A stretch of 64,000 nucleotides of DNA, taken from Chrysomallon squamiferum. Its lineage: Eukaryota > Mollusca > Gastropoda > Neomphalida > Peltospiridae. Shown one piece after another: positions 1-12,200 of this stretch; positions within the stretch are counted from its first letter, which is position 1; each line of letters starts with the position of its first letter. Made by a program: the position numbers and the translations under genes. The notes below the pieces were generated by a model, which saw nothing but the letters and a program-made list of their open reading frames with translations, made no database searches and was not told the origin of the DNA. The DNA is taken from assembly GCA_012295275.1 (NCBI GenBank), contig CM022670.1, forward strand, positions 11,362,083 to 11,426,082. Direction: 5' to 3'.

Positions 1-500
1 GAAATTTAATCTCCCACATGTTAACTAAAACATATAAAAGTTTCCTGGGTGTAATATTTTTTGTTTAGCCACAATATAGATTTTAAAAATGCACATACAT
101 GAAAATAACACCTTTTCAGCCATTAACATCTGATTAACTAAAACCTGAATGATCAATTCTGGATGCTAGGGATCACCATCTTTCTTGATCATTGAGTAAG
201 ACATTGTAGGCTTACATGTATGCATAAAGTTCACATAAATTTGAGAGAACTAGGTGTTTCTGATGCTTAACCTTCTCACTATGTTTGTTTCAAATGCTCA
301 CTGTATCCTTCATTCCCAGACACATTCTACTGTTCTCATCACTTTCATAAAATTGGATTATTTCCTCCTTCAATTCATTGTCCTTTCAATGGTAAAGGGT
401 GACAAAATCAAGATTTGCACACGCTCTGGGTAGGATTCAGACATTAAGATGTCATTTTAATGTTACTGTAGCTGATGCTAGTTTTTTTCTGTCCTTTCAT

Positions 501-997
501 TCATTTACTGGAATGTGCTAGTGAATGGAGTTTGACAGGAGTTTCGCCTAAACTCGACAGAATAGAATTCAAATCAAAGTCCTTTTCTGGGGGAACAACA
601 ACCAGCAGTTTGTCTGGCAAGTTATCACCAAATTCTCCAATTGTAATACCACCCATACTAAAGCCATCCTCTGCAGGACCTTTGATTTCTGAAGGGTAAT
701 CAGACAGTCACAGCACAACTTGTCTCCTGGCACTAGTGTCTTTGGAGGATTTACTAAGCATTTGTAAGTGCCCATGCTAACAATTCTTAAAGATCTAGTG
801 CGTGCTTGCTCAGGGTGGCGATTAAGGGGATCACAACAGTTTTTCTGCAATGTTGAAAATTTGATGAAAAGTTCTTGTTCATGATACTCTTGATGTCCCG
901 TGTTTTGATCCCATTTCAAAGGGTGAGGAGTTCGACTTCCTGAGTTTTCCATACACTTCGCAACAACTCCTTTTTGATATGATGGTGTTGATAACAC
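501..997 (-). pseudogene. Frameshifted transposon-encoded Cys-rich protein
   Basis: A reading frame opens at 997 and runs to about 700. It contains NCCDPLNRH, SLRIVSMGTY and VPGDKLCCDC, a Cys/His pattern that looks like a zinc-binding module. After a frame shift near 695-705, a second frame continues with SDYPSEIKGPAEDGFSMGG and LPDKLLVVVPPEKDFDLNS and stops at 501-503. The two parts read as one protein, so this is a broken gene, or one with an unrecognised short intron. I recall similar CCDP...PG.K.C proteins as repeated, uncharacterised ORFs in cnidarian and molluscan transposons; that is memory, not a search. No DDE catalytic core is visible, so this is not the transposase itself unless heavily truncated. 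It lies inside the inverted-repeat element. Confidence 0.5.
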
Positions 998-1753
998 ACA
1001 TTTTCAGGAGAGTTAAAGCTGCAGTTAGCCCTGGAAGAAATAAGGATTTTCAGTATTGGCCTGCACCTTCAATTCAATAGAACAAAGTCAGTGCTTTCCT
1101 AAATATTAAATCAAATCCTGAAACCCTTTCAGTAAAGTAAAGCAGGTCATAAAATGGCAGCAGAGTACATGTGTTATTGCCAAAGGCCCACAAGTCTTGG
1201 GCATTTATGTCAATCTTCTCAAGTATAAATCACAGTTTATTAAGGTGAAGTAGACCGTGTTCATACTCTGTGTATGAAGACTGGGTGTACAAATACATTA
1301 TGCAGTACATCACTTGATGACGTCTGATTTCAGACTGGGTTGTACTGTTGTTGACTGAAACCTTGTTCAAAACCAATAGCAAGGCCCACATGACATGATA
1401 AAATTACTTAATAGGTTTTATGAAATAAAAATATTGTTTATATATCAACATCTGACATAGTGTCCAACTTAAAAAGCTTCAGATTGTCAAAGAAATGCAG
1501 ATGAAGAAACTTTTTTGTCTTAAACTTCTAATTGCCATGTGCTCAATGGGGATTGCACCAGAGAATCTAAAGGAGTTCCTGACCTGCCTGAAGCATCACT
1601 TCCTGTTATCCCTTTGGGCCTGATTGTGTAGAACATGTCATGCCATTTGGCATCTTTTCATATCCTTCAGGCATTCCTTCAGACATGTCAGGTGGGTTTT
1701 AACTCCAAAGATGAGTTTTTAGTCTCAGATACATTGTATCAATCATCCATGCA

Positions 1754-2035
1754 GGTATGCATTTTTTTAAATCTCTATTATGGCTAAACAAAAACTATTA
1801 TACCCAGGAAACTTTTATATGTGAACTTTATGCATACATGTAGGCCTACAATGTCTTACTCAATGATCAAGAGAGATGGTGATTCCTAGCATCCAGAATT
1901 GATCATTCAGGTTTTAGTTAATCAGATGTTAATGGCTGAAAAGGTGTTATTTTCATGTATGTGCATTTTTTAAATCTTATATTGTGGCTAAACAAAAAAT
2001 ATTACACCCAGGAAACTTTTATATGTTTTAGTTAA
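1754..2035 (+). repeat. Partial direct duplication inside the transposon's right inverted repeat
   Basis: The stretch around 1754-1820 (GCTAAACAAAAACTATTATA, then CCCAGGAAACTTTTATATGT) recurs with few changes at about 1953-2035 in the same orientation. The left arm carries only one copy, in inverse orientation at about 35-100. Confidence 0.7.
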
Positions 2036-2442
2036 CATGTGGGAGATTAAATTTCAATAAAGGTCATCTCAAGATCACGTGATCCACACGGTCAATTTCA
2101 AGGTCATAGCAAAGGTCAAAAGGTCAAGGTACTCCAATATTTTCCAAACTAAACAAAAATGGCAGATTTGGTATCCTTGTCATTTTGCCTTTCTAACAAT
2201 ACCAATTTTATGAAGATTGGCCCAGTAGTTCCTGAGATACAAGGGTTCTAAGGTTGGTGGTCACACCCATTTTTGGCAAAAATCTCAAAATTCGGTGGTC
2301 CGTATCTCCCACACCACTGGTCTGATTGAGCTAACATTTCAGATTTGGTGCTGTGGGATCCCAGTCAACAAGTATACCAAGTTTCATAAAAATCTGAGAC
2401 GGTCGGGTTTAAACCATTGGGTGATTTGACACGGAATGACCC

Positions 2443-4269
2443 ATATATATATGTGTGTGTGTATATATACATTTTTTTTTTTTTAACTGAAAGGAAGCTA
2501 TATTTAATGTTCTGCAGTTGTTATGAAATAATTTATTTATAAATATTGTGTTGATAGAGTGGTGCTATCTAAACTGGTAAATGTATACCTGATGATGTAT
2601 TTCATTTTTTTCTTCCTTTTTTTTTTGTGCTTTAGAAAGATGTAAGAAAACCAATATTGTTTCTAAGAATTTACATTCTGAGTCTGTTTTTTATTAATAT
2701 GTGCTTTACCTTTTTAATTTTGTCTAAATTTTAGTTTTAAATTCTATTTCTTGAAATCCTACAATTTACTACACCAGCAGACTGATATCTCCACCAAAAA
2801 TGGAAGTGGAGAAAAAGCAATATATTTGACATGAAATGACATTTAACTCAGTGATTAGTACATAAAAAAACCACAAAATAGATTTTATAATATTTGTATT
2901 TGGTATCACAGATTAGATGCATTCATTCCATGGTCTAAGGTTTCGGTTGTCGCTACTAATAATGCAAAGAACAAAGTAAATAAAACAAATAGAAATAATA
3001 GTATCATTTTCACCATGCCTAAAAAGTTTTCAAAAAACACACACACTCACGTACATACACGCACAAAATATGATTGACTGTTTTGCTTCATTATTCAAGA
3101 AATAATATAATTTAAGAAATGAACACACTTTACATTATTTCAAGAACTTGTTAGTCCTGCTTACTCTGCTCTTTGTTTTGCTCAAATGTTACTTGAGAAA
3201 GAAAAGGTCCTATTTTTTCAGTAGAAAAATCTTGAAATGTACAATTTAAGTAATTTATAATAAGCTGACTCTGTTGATGGCATGGTTTACTACATTTAGC
3301 ATGAACCATGCACATATCTGTAAATGTACACACATACACACGAAACCAAGGAACAATCAGTTAATGATAAATTATGATACCATATAATTTTGAATCGGAA
3401 AATGACAAAGAATATCTGTGTGTTTGCTCTTCTGTTACGTTGCATTAGACTACTAAAAAAAAAATTTCATCTGATTAAAGGATAATTTTACTCCTTTTTG
3501 ATTATTATAATCTATATTTTATTTTGAAGAACAGTATCAAAAGAGAAATGTTACTCTATTTTGGTAATAATGTTTAAAGCAAGTCTCTTTCATAGTGTCT
3601 ATAATCATATTTTTACTCACATTTTTATTTATTTATTTATTTATTATTTTTGTGATAGGCAACATGTCTATATTCTAGGTACATTTTTATTTAAATGTAC
3701 CTATCATCCTCAGTTTTTGTCATGTGTACTTGACAGGTTTCAGTTATTCAAACACATTTTCTCAATTTCTTCTCATGACAGTTTTTATACAACCAAATAT
3801 ATAAATGCAAATAAAAAAAATAACCCAAAACATATTTGTTTAGTAAAATTTAGAACATAGTTTACAGACCACAGATAGGCAACTACTGTAAAGAATATTT
3901 TCTTTGATGTTTAAAAAATATATATATAATATTTATAATGGGGATTGGTCTTGTTTCCGACCTTGGGTGAAGGTGTGTGTGATTGTGTGCATGTGTGCTT
4001 TTCCACATACTTACAAAGAATAATTTTTATGTTAATGGTTATTATTTAAGCTCATCATTTTTAATTGTTATATCTGATAACCATAACTGATTTGGATCCT
4101 TATAAGTTTCAAAAACTGACTTAAAGATATTTATCACCATTATTTATTATACAGTTTTACAAAATCAGATCTTGGATATACTAACTTCATAGAGTATAAA
4201 AGGATTAGTCTTTTCAAATGCTTTTTGTCTATCTACTCTTTACAGAACTTCTTTCTTCTCTCTTTTCAG
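2443..4269. other. PTBP intronic or upstream sequence, no gene seen
   Basis: It opens with an AT/GT dinucleotide run and a T tract, then AT-rich sequence with a TTTA tetranucleotide run near 3623-3645. The short reading frames here are AT-driven, and no convincing coding segment was found. It lies between the transposon end and the microexon. Confidence 0.6.
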
Positions 4270-4294
4270 GGACTGTCTTTCATCTGGCACTAAG
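4270..4294 (+). CDS. PTBP1: PTBP N-terminal microexon (25 nt)
   Basis: A strong pyrimidine tract (CTTCTTTCTTCTCTCTTTTCAG by composition) ends at 4269 and a consensus donor GTATGT begins at 4295. The 25 nt encode (x)DCLSSGTK, with the first base completing a split codon. It ends in phase 0 on AAG and would join the exon at 31797 to give [11 protein letters not shown]. In vertebrate PTBP1 the N-terminus reads GTK-RGSDELFS over a short second exon, so this is probably the canonical exon 2. Exon 1 with the start codon would then lie left of the window. No upstream ATG exon was found here. Confidence 0.6.
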
Positions 4295-7200
4295 GTATGT
4301 ACCTCATCTTTCAACTCTTCTTTTATCTTTCAGTTACAGGTGCATGAAGTAAGAATTTTTTCAAAAACTTAAAACTAACTTTACGATCACAGTACCATCT
4401 TGACAGATATTGTCAAACAAATTAGTTGATTTGATTGTTAATTTCAGAGAAAAATATGTTATCTGGGAAAATGTTGGCTAGAACATCAAAAACATACATA
4501 TATACATATAAATATATATAACAAAACTGCTTGAATTTTTTCTCTAGCTTGATTACCATTGGAGTTAAGTTACACTAAAGAACAAATTTATCCACAAACA
4601 AATATGGGAGAAAGCCACATGCATAAAATATCAGGCTTTATTCACATGTGATCCTTATTCTTTGTAGCTACAGCATTTATATTTCATAACATTAATATCA
4701 AAGCAACTGACATCAGATAAAGATATGTAAAATTGATTTATAAAATTGTAGAGACGAAAGAACAATACACATATTTATATTTTAAGGAAATCGAGTATGA
4801 AATTTTCACAATCATGCAATATGATTATTTCTTCTGATCTAGTTTCAGTCTGTTAGAATTATAACTAGTTAGTTCAGTAGTGTTCCACAGACAATTCCAC
4901 TTAGAATACTAGCTTTCTCAAGTGACCAAAAGGCACAAAAAGCATTAGGTCAGCTTTCCTATTCATAGTAAATTATTCTTCATCAGTATGTTCATTAAAA
5001 CATGAAGTAAAAAGCTATTTTTCAGTCAGAGCTACAGCGCTTGCACCTAATCTCATTTATGCAAGTGGCCATTTCAGAATCAATTGTGGAAGTCTCCATC
5101 TTGGATTTATAAATGTAGTGTCCTATCATAAATTAGGACATAAAATTGAATTTTAAATATTTATGCAAATCATATATTGTTGACTGATATATCTGTCAGA
5201 TAGGAATTGACATTATTAAGATGGTTATCTAAATTAATATAAAATAATTTGTAGAAATTAAACAGTTCTTTTTCCAGGGTGCATATAAACATTTCTGTGC
5301 ATTGTCTGTAATCCTGATGTTGTAAACTTTCAGAATATAAGCCAAATGATTCAAAAGTTATGAAACATTTTACATATATCTGCAGCTTAACTTTAACAGG
5401 TACAGCTGCTGTTAATAAAGCATGTTTTATCAACATCAATATTTACTTTTTGCCAAAAACTTCATTGTGACAAGATAGTTAAGAACATTAAATATTACAA
5501 TGGAATGAAAACAAAAATTAATTTTGGACCAGTTTTTCTCATTTTCACATCACACACTATATGGCAGATCCTGTCAGATCATATAACTTATTTCTTGTAA
5601 TTTTGAGCCTAAAATCCCCCTACAGACATGGATACTATTCTAGGTGTTTATCAGACTTTATAAAAGCTATTCTGTTACTAAATTTTTTTTATTATTTTTA
5701 TTTTATATTTTATATTTGTTTTTAAAATTATTAATATTATTAATACAATTATTATTTATTTATTTATCTTTTAAATTTCGTTGAAATGTTGACATTTAAA
5801 AAGAAAGAAAAAAAAACCACCAATCTGTTTCCCTGTTATTATTATTATTATTTTTAATATTTAGGAATTATCTCCCTTCAATAGCAGATCCTTTAAAAAA
5901 GAAAAAAAAACAGTTTTGCTGTTAGGTCCTATGACTTATTACCATTGCAGTTGTCAACAACAGATAAGATTATTTACCATCTGTCGTGAGAGCTCTTGAC
6001 CTGTTTTTGCTGGAAGTTTCCACTTATAGCCATATCTTGTAAAAGTTTACACAGACACCATTAAATATTATAATACAGAAAGTTACTAAGAAAACCTAAA
6101 AGAAGTGGGTGGGGGGGAATCTGCACCATATCTTATCTTTCACTGAATTTCATTAGCTTACATAATTTTATTTTATTCAGCTATTCAGTTTAAAAAAAAA
6201 ACATTTCTATTCATTGTATTATTTATACATTATAATTTATTATTTCAATTTCTTTTTTTCTTTTTTATACATTATAATTTATCATTTCAGTTTCTTTTTT
6301 TTTTTTTTTTTTTAAGTTAAATTTTATATATTATGCATTTATTTACATTTTTTTTTTTTTTTTTTTTTGGTGCCTGTGAGGGGAAATGGCATTTAATGGT
6401 TCAGAACAAAAGATGTGGAGTATTTGTAATAAACTTAACTGTTTTCAATTACTGTTTTGCTATAGTTATGAAAACTGAATAAGAATATGAGTTTGTAAAC
6501 ACAGTCACATGCTTGTCAGAAATCTGAATTAAAATGTTTAATGACCTCAAGAAAATAGATGTTTTGTAATACAGGCATTTTTCAGTAGCATAAGATGGCT
6601 CAAATTCTGCATTGTGTTTAGAAAAATTGATCAGTTTTTTTAGAGATGCACTCTACAACTTAAAATTCATCTGTTACATTTTTTTTATTACTTGTAACAT
6701 ATTGATTTAAGATTAGCAGTTAGTAATTTTTTGAGGGACTTTGCAGGTTTTAGTCATCACTTACTGAAATGGAAGAAATAAAATAATTTAATATTTATTC
6801 TCTTCAGTCAGTTATGGATTTTATTATATTATTATTTCTTCTCTTTGATTATTTAAAAGAAAAAAAAAAATATGTCCAACTGTTGTTTAGAATCATTATT
6901 TATGTTGAATACGGAAAACAGGAAGTTAATTTTTTAACAATTGGTCATTTGAATCTCATTCAACCACTAATACTAGTTAATAAGTTTAAAAGCAAACTTG
7001 TATTTATCTCACTTCAAAATAATAACCTTTAGTGTTTCTAAAAATTTTTTATTATATTCCTAACAAACATCAGCAGCTTCATGTTCAAATACTCAAAACA
7101 ACTTTTGTAGATGATGAAATGGATGGAGTAAAACTAGTGGGAGACATCTCATGGTCAAAATGCTTTGATGTTGCCAGTTTTGGCCTTACTTTAGGTGCCA

Positions 7201-7349
7201 TTTATTACAAAGTAAATAACAGAGTAAATATCTTTATTATAACAGAACAATTGTGATCAAATTTTTCTCTTCTTTAGGTATTAAGAAACAAATCCTCAGT
7301 TAGCAAAATATTCAAACTAACCAGTATAAAGTTTAATTTTAATTTTTTT

Positions 7350-7397
<48 letters not shown>

Positions 7398-9192
7398 TAA
7401 ATTGTACAGTTATTTGTATTACCATTGACAACCGACACATATTTATATAGTTTATTTATTTCATGTTATATTTACTTATTATCATAGTCAGAATAGGAGT
7501 ATGTTTAATAATATAGTTAGCATTATTGAATAATTGTTTTGTTACACTGATTTAGCAAAAAATAATTTAAAAATTAAATATTAAAAAAAGATTTATAAAT
7601 TTTTCATTTATGCACAAAAATTTATGCAATCCACAGTTTAGAGTTGTAAACATATTTAAACACACTTGAGAGCAAACAGCGTTATCCACTCAAAACTAGA
7701 TTCAATTATCCAGCAAAACTGTATTTTAATAAAATTGTTTTGCACAGAAAACTTGAATATAAACATTACTTTTATTAATTTTTATTTTTATTTATTTATT
7801 TACTTCACAAAAAGTAGTTCAGTATTTTGTTTCTCTATTAGATTTTTTGCTGCTTTTTTTTTTATCACAATGTAACAGATGTTGGAATTTATTGCTGTTT
7901 CAGACAAGTAACACTGCATGATGTACTTTGCAACAGCTTGTTTCACTGTATCTGTTATAAGCCCTGTGGCAATTGGTGACATATCTATAAATCAGTCTCA
8001 GATTTATCCAGCTTCCAGTTTAATATTGAAACACGGAGAAAATTAATAATTAATTTCAGATATTAGTTTTGTGTTTCCATAGCAACAGCAGACAGGTGTG
8101 TTATTTGAGTAATTAACATTGGGAAATAAAATGGATATGGTTGCTCATTGTCTGAATTCACAATTCTGTGACATAACTTATTAGATAAGTTATTATTTTA
8201 TTAGAAACAATTTTTTATTTCAAGGTATCCCTTTGTATCTTTTTTTCAATTAACCTGTATATACTTTGATGATTAATCTTTCTGATGCCAGTGGAAAAAA
8301 GTAAATAAATTCTTCACATATTGATCTTTTACCATGGAAACATGGCCTTGTTTCTCATAAAATATGTTGATTTTTGTCAATCAGTATTTTCACTGAAATG
8401 TTACTGTATAAATGTAACAGTATTATAACTGGTGGTGTTTTCAATAAAATATTTAATAATACAGAAAAACTATTAATGTATATTAATAAATAAATCAATA
8501 AATAAATTTTACTAATAACTTTATATTTGAATAAAAGAATTCTGTGCAAAATATGTGTTTATTAAAAATTGTCATTTATTAAAGTAATTTCAGACATTCA
8601 TCAAATTCATTATCTTTTAGTTATGACATATAAATGAACAAAATAAATAAGTAACATTTATAATTGAAATTTTATATATTTAACCAAGAAAATATAACTT
8701 ATTGGATGTACGAGTCTTTATTTTGTTGGTAAAATGAGACCTATCCAATGCATATTTACTAGGCTCTTTAAGGAAGACAAAAATCAGTAGGCATCAATTA
8801 TTTATTTATCTGGTATCTTGAAAGCAAAGATGACAAGAAATTAATTAATTTAGGCAGCTAGGAGACTTATTTACAAAAATACAAAATCCATCCCATTTGT
8901 TTCACATCAGTATTGGCAATGTATCTTTAATGCTTGCTATTGTCCATTTACCTTAGTAAGAACTCCTAAGTATGAATTAAATTAAATTATTGTTCCTTAA
9001 TATTAAAGATGAAAAAAAGATACATGAATGCCATGAACTGTAATTTACAGAATCACACACCATTTTAATTATAGATTTAAAAAAAATATATTTCATAAAA
9101 TAAAAGTATGTAGATTTTTAGAAATTTATTTTAAACTTAAAAAAAAAAAAAACACTTAAAAAAAAAAAAAACCCCAGTATATTTAAATAGAT

Positions 9193-9225
<33 letters not shown>

Positions 9226-12200
9226 GATTATTACAAAAGTTTGGTCGTTTTTCAACTAATTTAGTAATTATATGTGTCGGTCAGTTTCATAATCAGGACA
9301 GAAGGTATTGTTTTTGCTGAAGGTCATAAAAATTACAATTTTTCTGATGCATAATCTTGTTTTACACTATTTATCACAAAGTAATGCAAGTGTGAATTGT
9401 TTTCATCCATTCAGGTGTTGATGGCTACAAGTTCGCTGTTATTAAATATTAATTCGTCCTTTTAAATCTTGTTTAGTTCTGCTCTGCTTTACTGATTGCA
9501 ACATTTATAAATCCCAGAAGGCCGGGCAGTTGAAATTCTAATGGAAACTTGCCATGGTAACATCAATTATACAAAAACAATGGATTGTATTTCCTACAGT
9601 TTCCTGGTATGGTTTTTCACAATTCAAAATAGGCTTTTACATTGCATTCCTGATATGACAAAAGAATGATCAGAAATAAATTATAATGGAAAACAGCATA
9701 GAAAACAGAGGAACCAGTGTTGTCATCAAAGCTGCAACAGTTAGCTTGCAGCAGGCAGTGAAGCATTTCATTTTATGGTTTATGATTTTAGTATTTTTAG
9801 TTATAATTCACATTGAAATAAAACATTAATAATCATTTTATTTGTGTTAAAACTTGTTATAAGTGATTTATTTATTTACCTATTTATTTATATCATAAAT
9901 TTAATTTCAGATAAATGTACAAAATACAATTTTCAAGGAATGTTGTAAGACTGATAATATTTATAATAATGGTTTTGTATATTTGCACTGAGTCACATTT
10001 TTGCATTGTTTTATTAACTTGATGGTCCAATGAACTGCATTCTGCACACTATTATTGACAAGAATAATAAAACAAATAATAATATAGGTGGGTTTTCTGT
10101 GAAAAAAACAAAAGCAACTTAACTTTATATGATACTCTCTGCACAGTTATTTTTGTTTAACCAATGTAACAACACAGTCTAGCAACTTGGGTCTTATAGG
10201 GAATGAAATTATTGAATATTAAGATTAAGACATTCTTTTTTTCTTTTAAAATGTGTGATCAATAAAATGGTGGAAATAAAATAGTAAATATGACTATTGA
10301 TTTTTCTTTTGCACAAATTTAAAGGATATTAATTGTCTAAAAATACAATAAAAAGAAAAAAACTTTTCTTTCATATATGACTATTTTATAATATTTATAA
10401 TGTATATCCTAAATTTATGATTTAAATTTAAAATCTGATCATATTTATGTGCAGAAAATTTTGTCGAACAATTATTTCATAAACTTCAGTTTTGGGAACA
10501 ATTTATAAAAAGATTAAACTTTCAAACTATTATAGTTCAATAAAGATAAGACCACTTCAATCCACTGTTACTCAGTTTATCACTCTCACTATCAGATAAT
10601 TTATGTCCAAATTTAAGAAGAAAAAAAAATAATCCTCCAAGGAAAAAATAGCCAAAGACATTCAGGTAATGAAAGGTATCCTGTGTGTTTTCTTAATAAT
10701 AGAAACTACATCCCTGTGGCTTTTGTGTTGAAATACAAAGAGACTGGTCACCATTGTTAAGAAGAATAGGTGTAAATTAGTAAAGCTCTCAACAAAACAG
10801 CAGAAGTTGCATGTTTTTGGGGTTGTTATTTTTTTATATTATTGTCTTACCTCTGGCTCACATTAAATTTTTGTTTGAACTGGATTGGGTGTGAAGCATA
10901 CTGAGTCAATATTGACCCACTCACCATTATCTAAAGGGTTGGCTGCCCTGTCACTGCATGGATCTCATTCCCCATGGTGCTATAGCAGGTAAGAGTGGCT
11001 TTTTAGTTCAGAGAAAGGAAAAAATATCCACAGAAACTATCTTTGATAAAGCCGTTAGAACTGGGGTACATCTGTGAGAAAACAGGACTTTTACATGAAC
11101 AAAGGCTGTAGCTAGCTGTGATTGTGAACAATATCCATTCATAACTGACTGCCGCAGAAATATCAGCATACAGTAGCTGACTGGGTGAAAGCAATTGTTG
11201 GAAGAGCAGCTGTCTCCCACCAGTCAGCCTGTTGGTATCACAGAGGTCAGACCTGAGTAGCGCATCAGTTGACTATCACCTCTGTCTCTGAAGCAATATT
11301 GGGTATAGCCACTCTTATGGCAGAGTGACAGCCTTCACATTATGTATGTTTGTTGGTATAACAACACACAGCAACCAGCAGTATCTGCTCTACCTGGCAC
11401 ACTACAGTTTGCCCCTACTCCAGTGGCTGCAGCCTCACCCCCAGCAGGTCTACCCGCACCTACCGAACTTCTTGTACCCATAACGGCTCAACAACACATC
11501 CTTAGTGCCCAACAGTCTATGCTGGCAACAGTTGCTTTACCTAGAAAGGTATGTTTTTTCTTCATTAATTTTTTATCATTTTTTTATGAAAAAGAAAGAA
11601 AAATTACTAGCTTGTTTATAACACCTCAAATAACTAAATTGATTTTTTACTCTTTTTTATTTACTATTATTGTTATTAACAGTGAAATCAGACTTTGGGT
11701 TAGTTATCAAAACATGTAGTTAATTATCTTACGGTTAATCTATAGCTGGAATAATATTTTGTCAGTTTTATAAGTATTGCTGTTATAGTTGCCAGTTAAT
11801 GTTTACAATCATAAATAATTTAAGAGTTTTAAAAAAAAAAAACTTTACATGTTCCTCATTTTGTGTGTTGTTTAAAAATGGTTAATATTTGTTAGAAACT
11901 GAAGACAAAGCTTTGTTAATCCATAAATGTTACAGTGGGATATTGTTAAAACTACAGTTACCAGTAACCATAACAACTTATGATTGTTGTTCAGTATTTA
12001 TTTAAGAGCTTGAAATTCTGTCGGAATTATTTAACACTGGTGAAATAATGACAGACTTATGGTAACATTTATACTGAAGAACTGACGTGTACATCTGTAC
12101 ATATTGTGTCTGCTTATAGGAGTGACATTTTTAGCCATGCGTCATTAGCATTCATGATGAGGGTCAGGCTAGAGGGAGCTGAGTTAAACATTTCCACGTG

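Larger units (their letters stand above)
1..2442. mobile_element. DNA transposon with long terminal inverted repeats, cut by window start
   Basis: Bases 1-237 are the near-perfect reverse complement of 1819-2055. The similarity begins at base 1, so the inverted repeat probably continues left of the window. The right arm would then run to 2442, where the sequence ends in TTTGACACGGAATGACCC and passes straight into an AT dinucleotide run. If so, each arm is about 620 bp and the whole element about 2.8 kb, with roughly 390 bp missing on the left. The right arm also holds a second, direct partial copy of its own inner part (about 1754-1820 resembling 1953-2035). The interior carries a decayed coding region on the - strand. 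The terminus GGGTCATTCCGTGTCA (read inward) looks like an invertebrate transposon end, but I cannot name the superfamily. The element lies upstream of the first recognisable PTBP exon. Confidence 0.75.
4295..11341. other. PTBP intron, AT-rich with simple repeats
   Basis: This stretch is about 7 kb with many T tracts (6297-6314, 6342-6368, 9195-9222) and a TTA run ending near 7398. A tandem duplication of about 42 bp (TATACATTATAATTTAT unit) covers about 6225-6303. The reading frame at 7032-7256 has no recognised domain. The last part, 10860-11340, is less repetitive and is listed separately. Confidence 0.6.

Noticed and set aside
7032-7256. Frame containing [20 protein letters not shown]
   Set aside because: It looks somewhat protein-like, but no family is recognised and no in-phase splice sites flank it.
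11003-11220. Two overlapping - strand frames before the alternative exon
   Set aside because: They overlap in different frames with no domain, and the strand is opposite to the exon that fits PTBP phase; the openness follows from higher GC.
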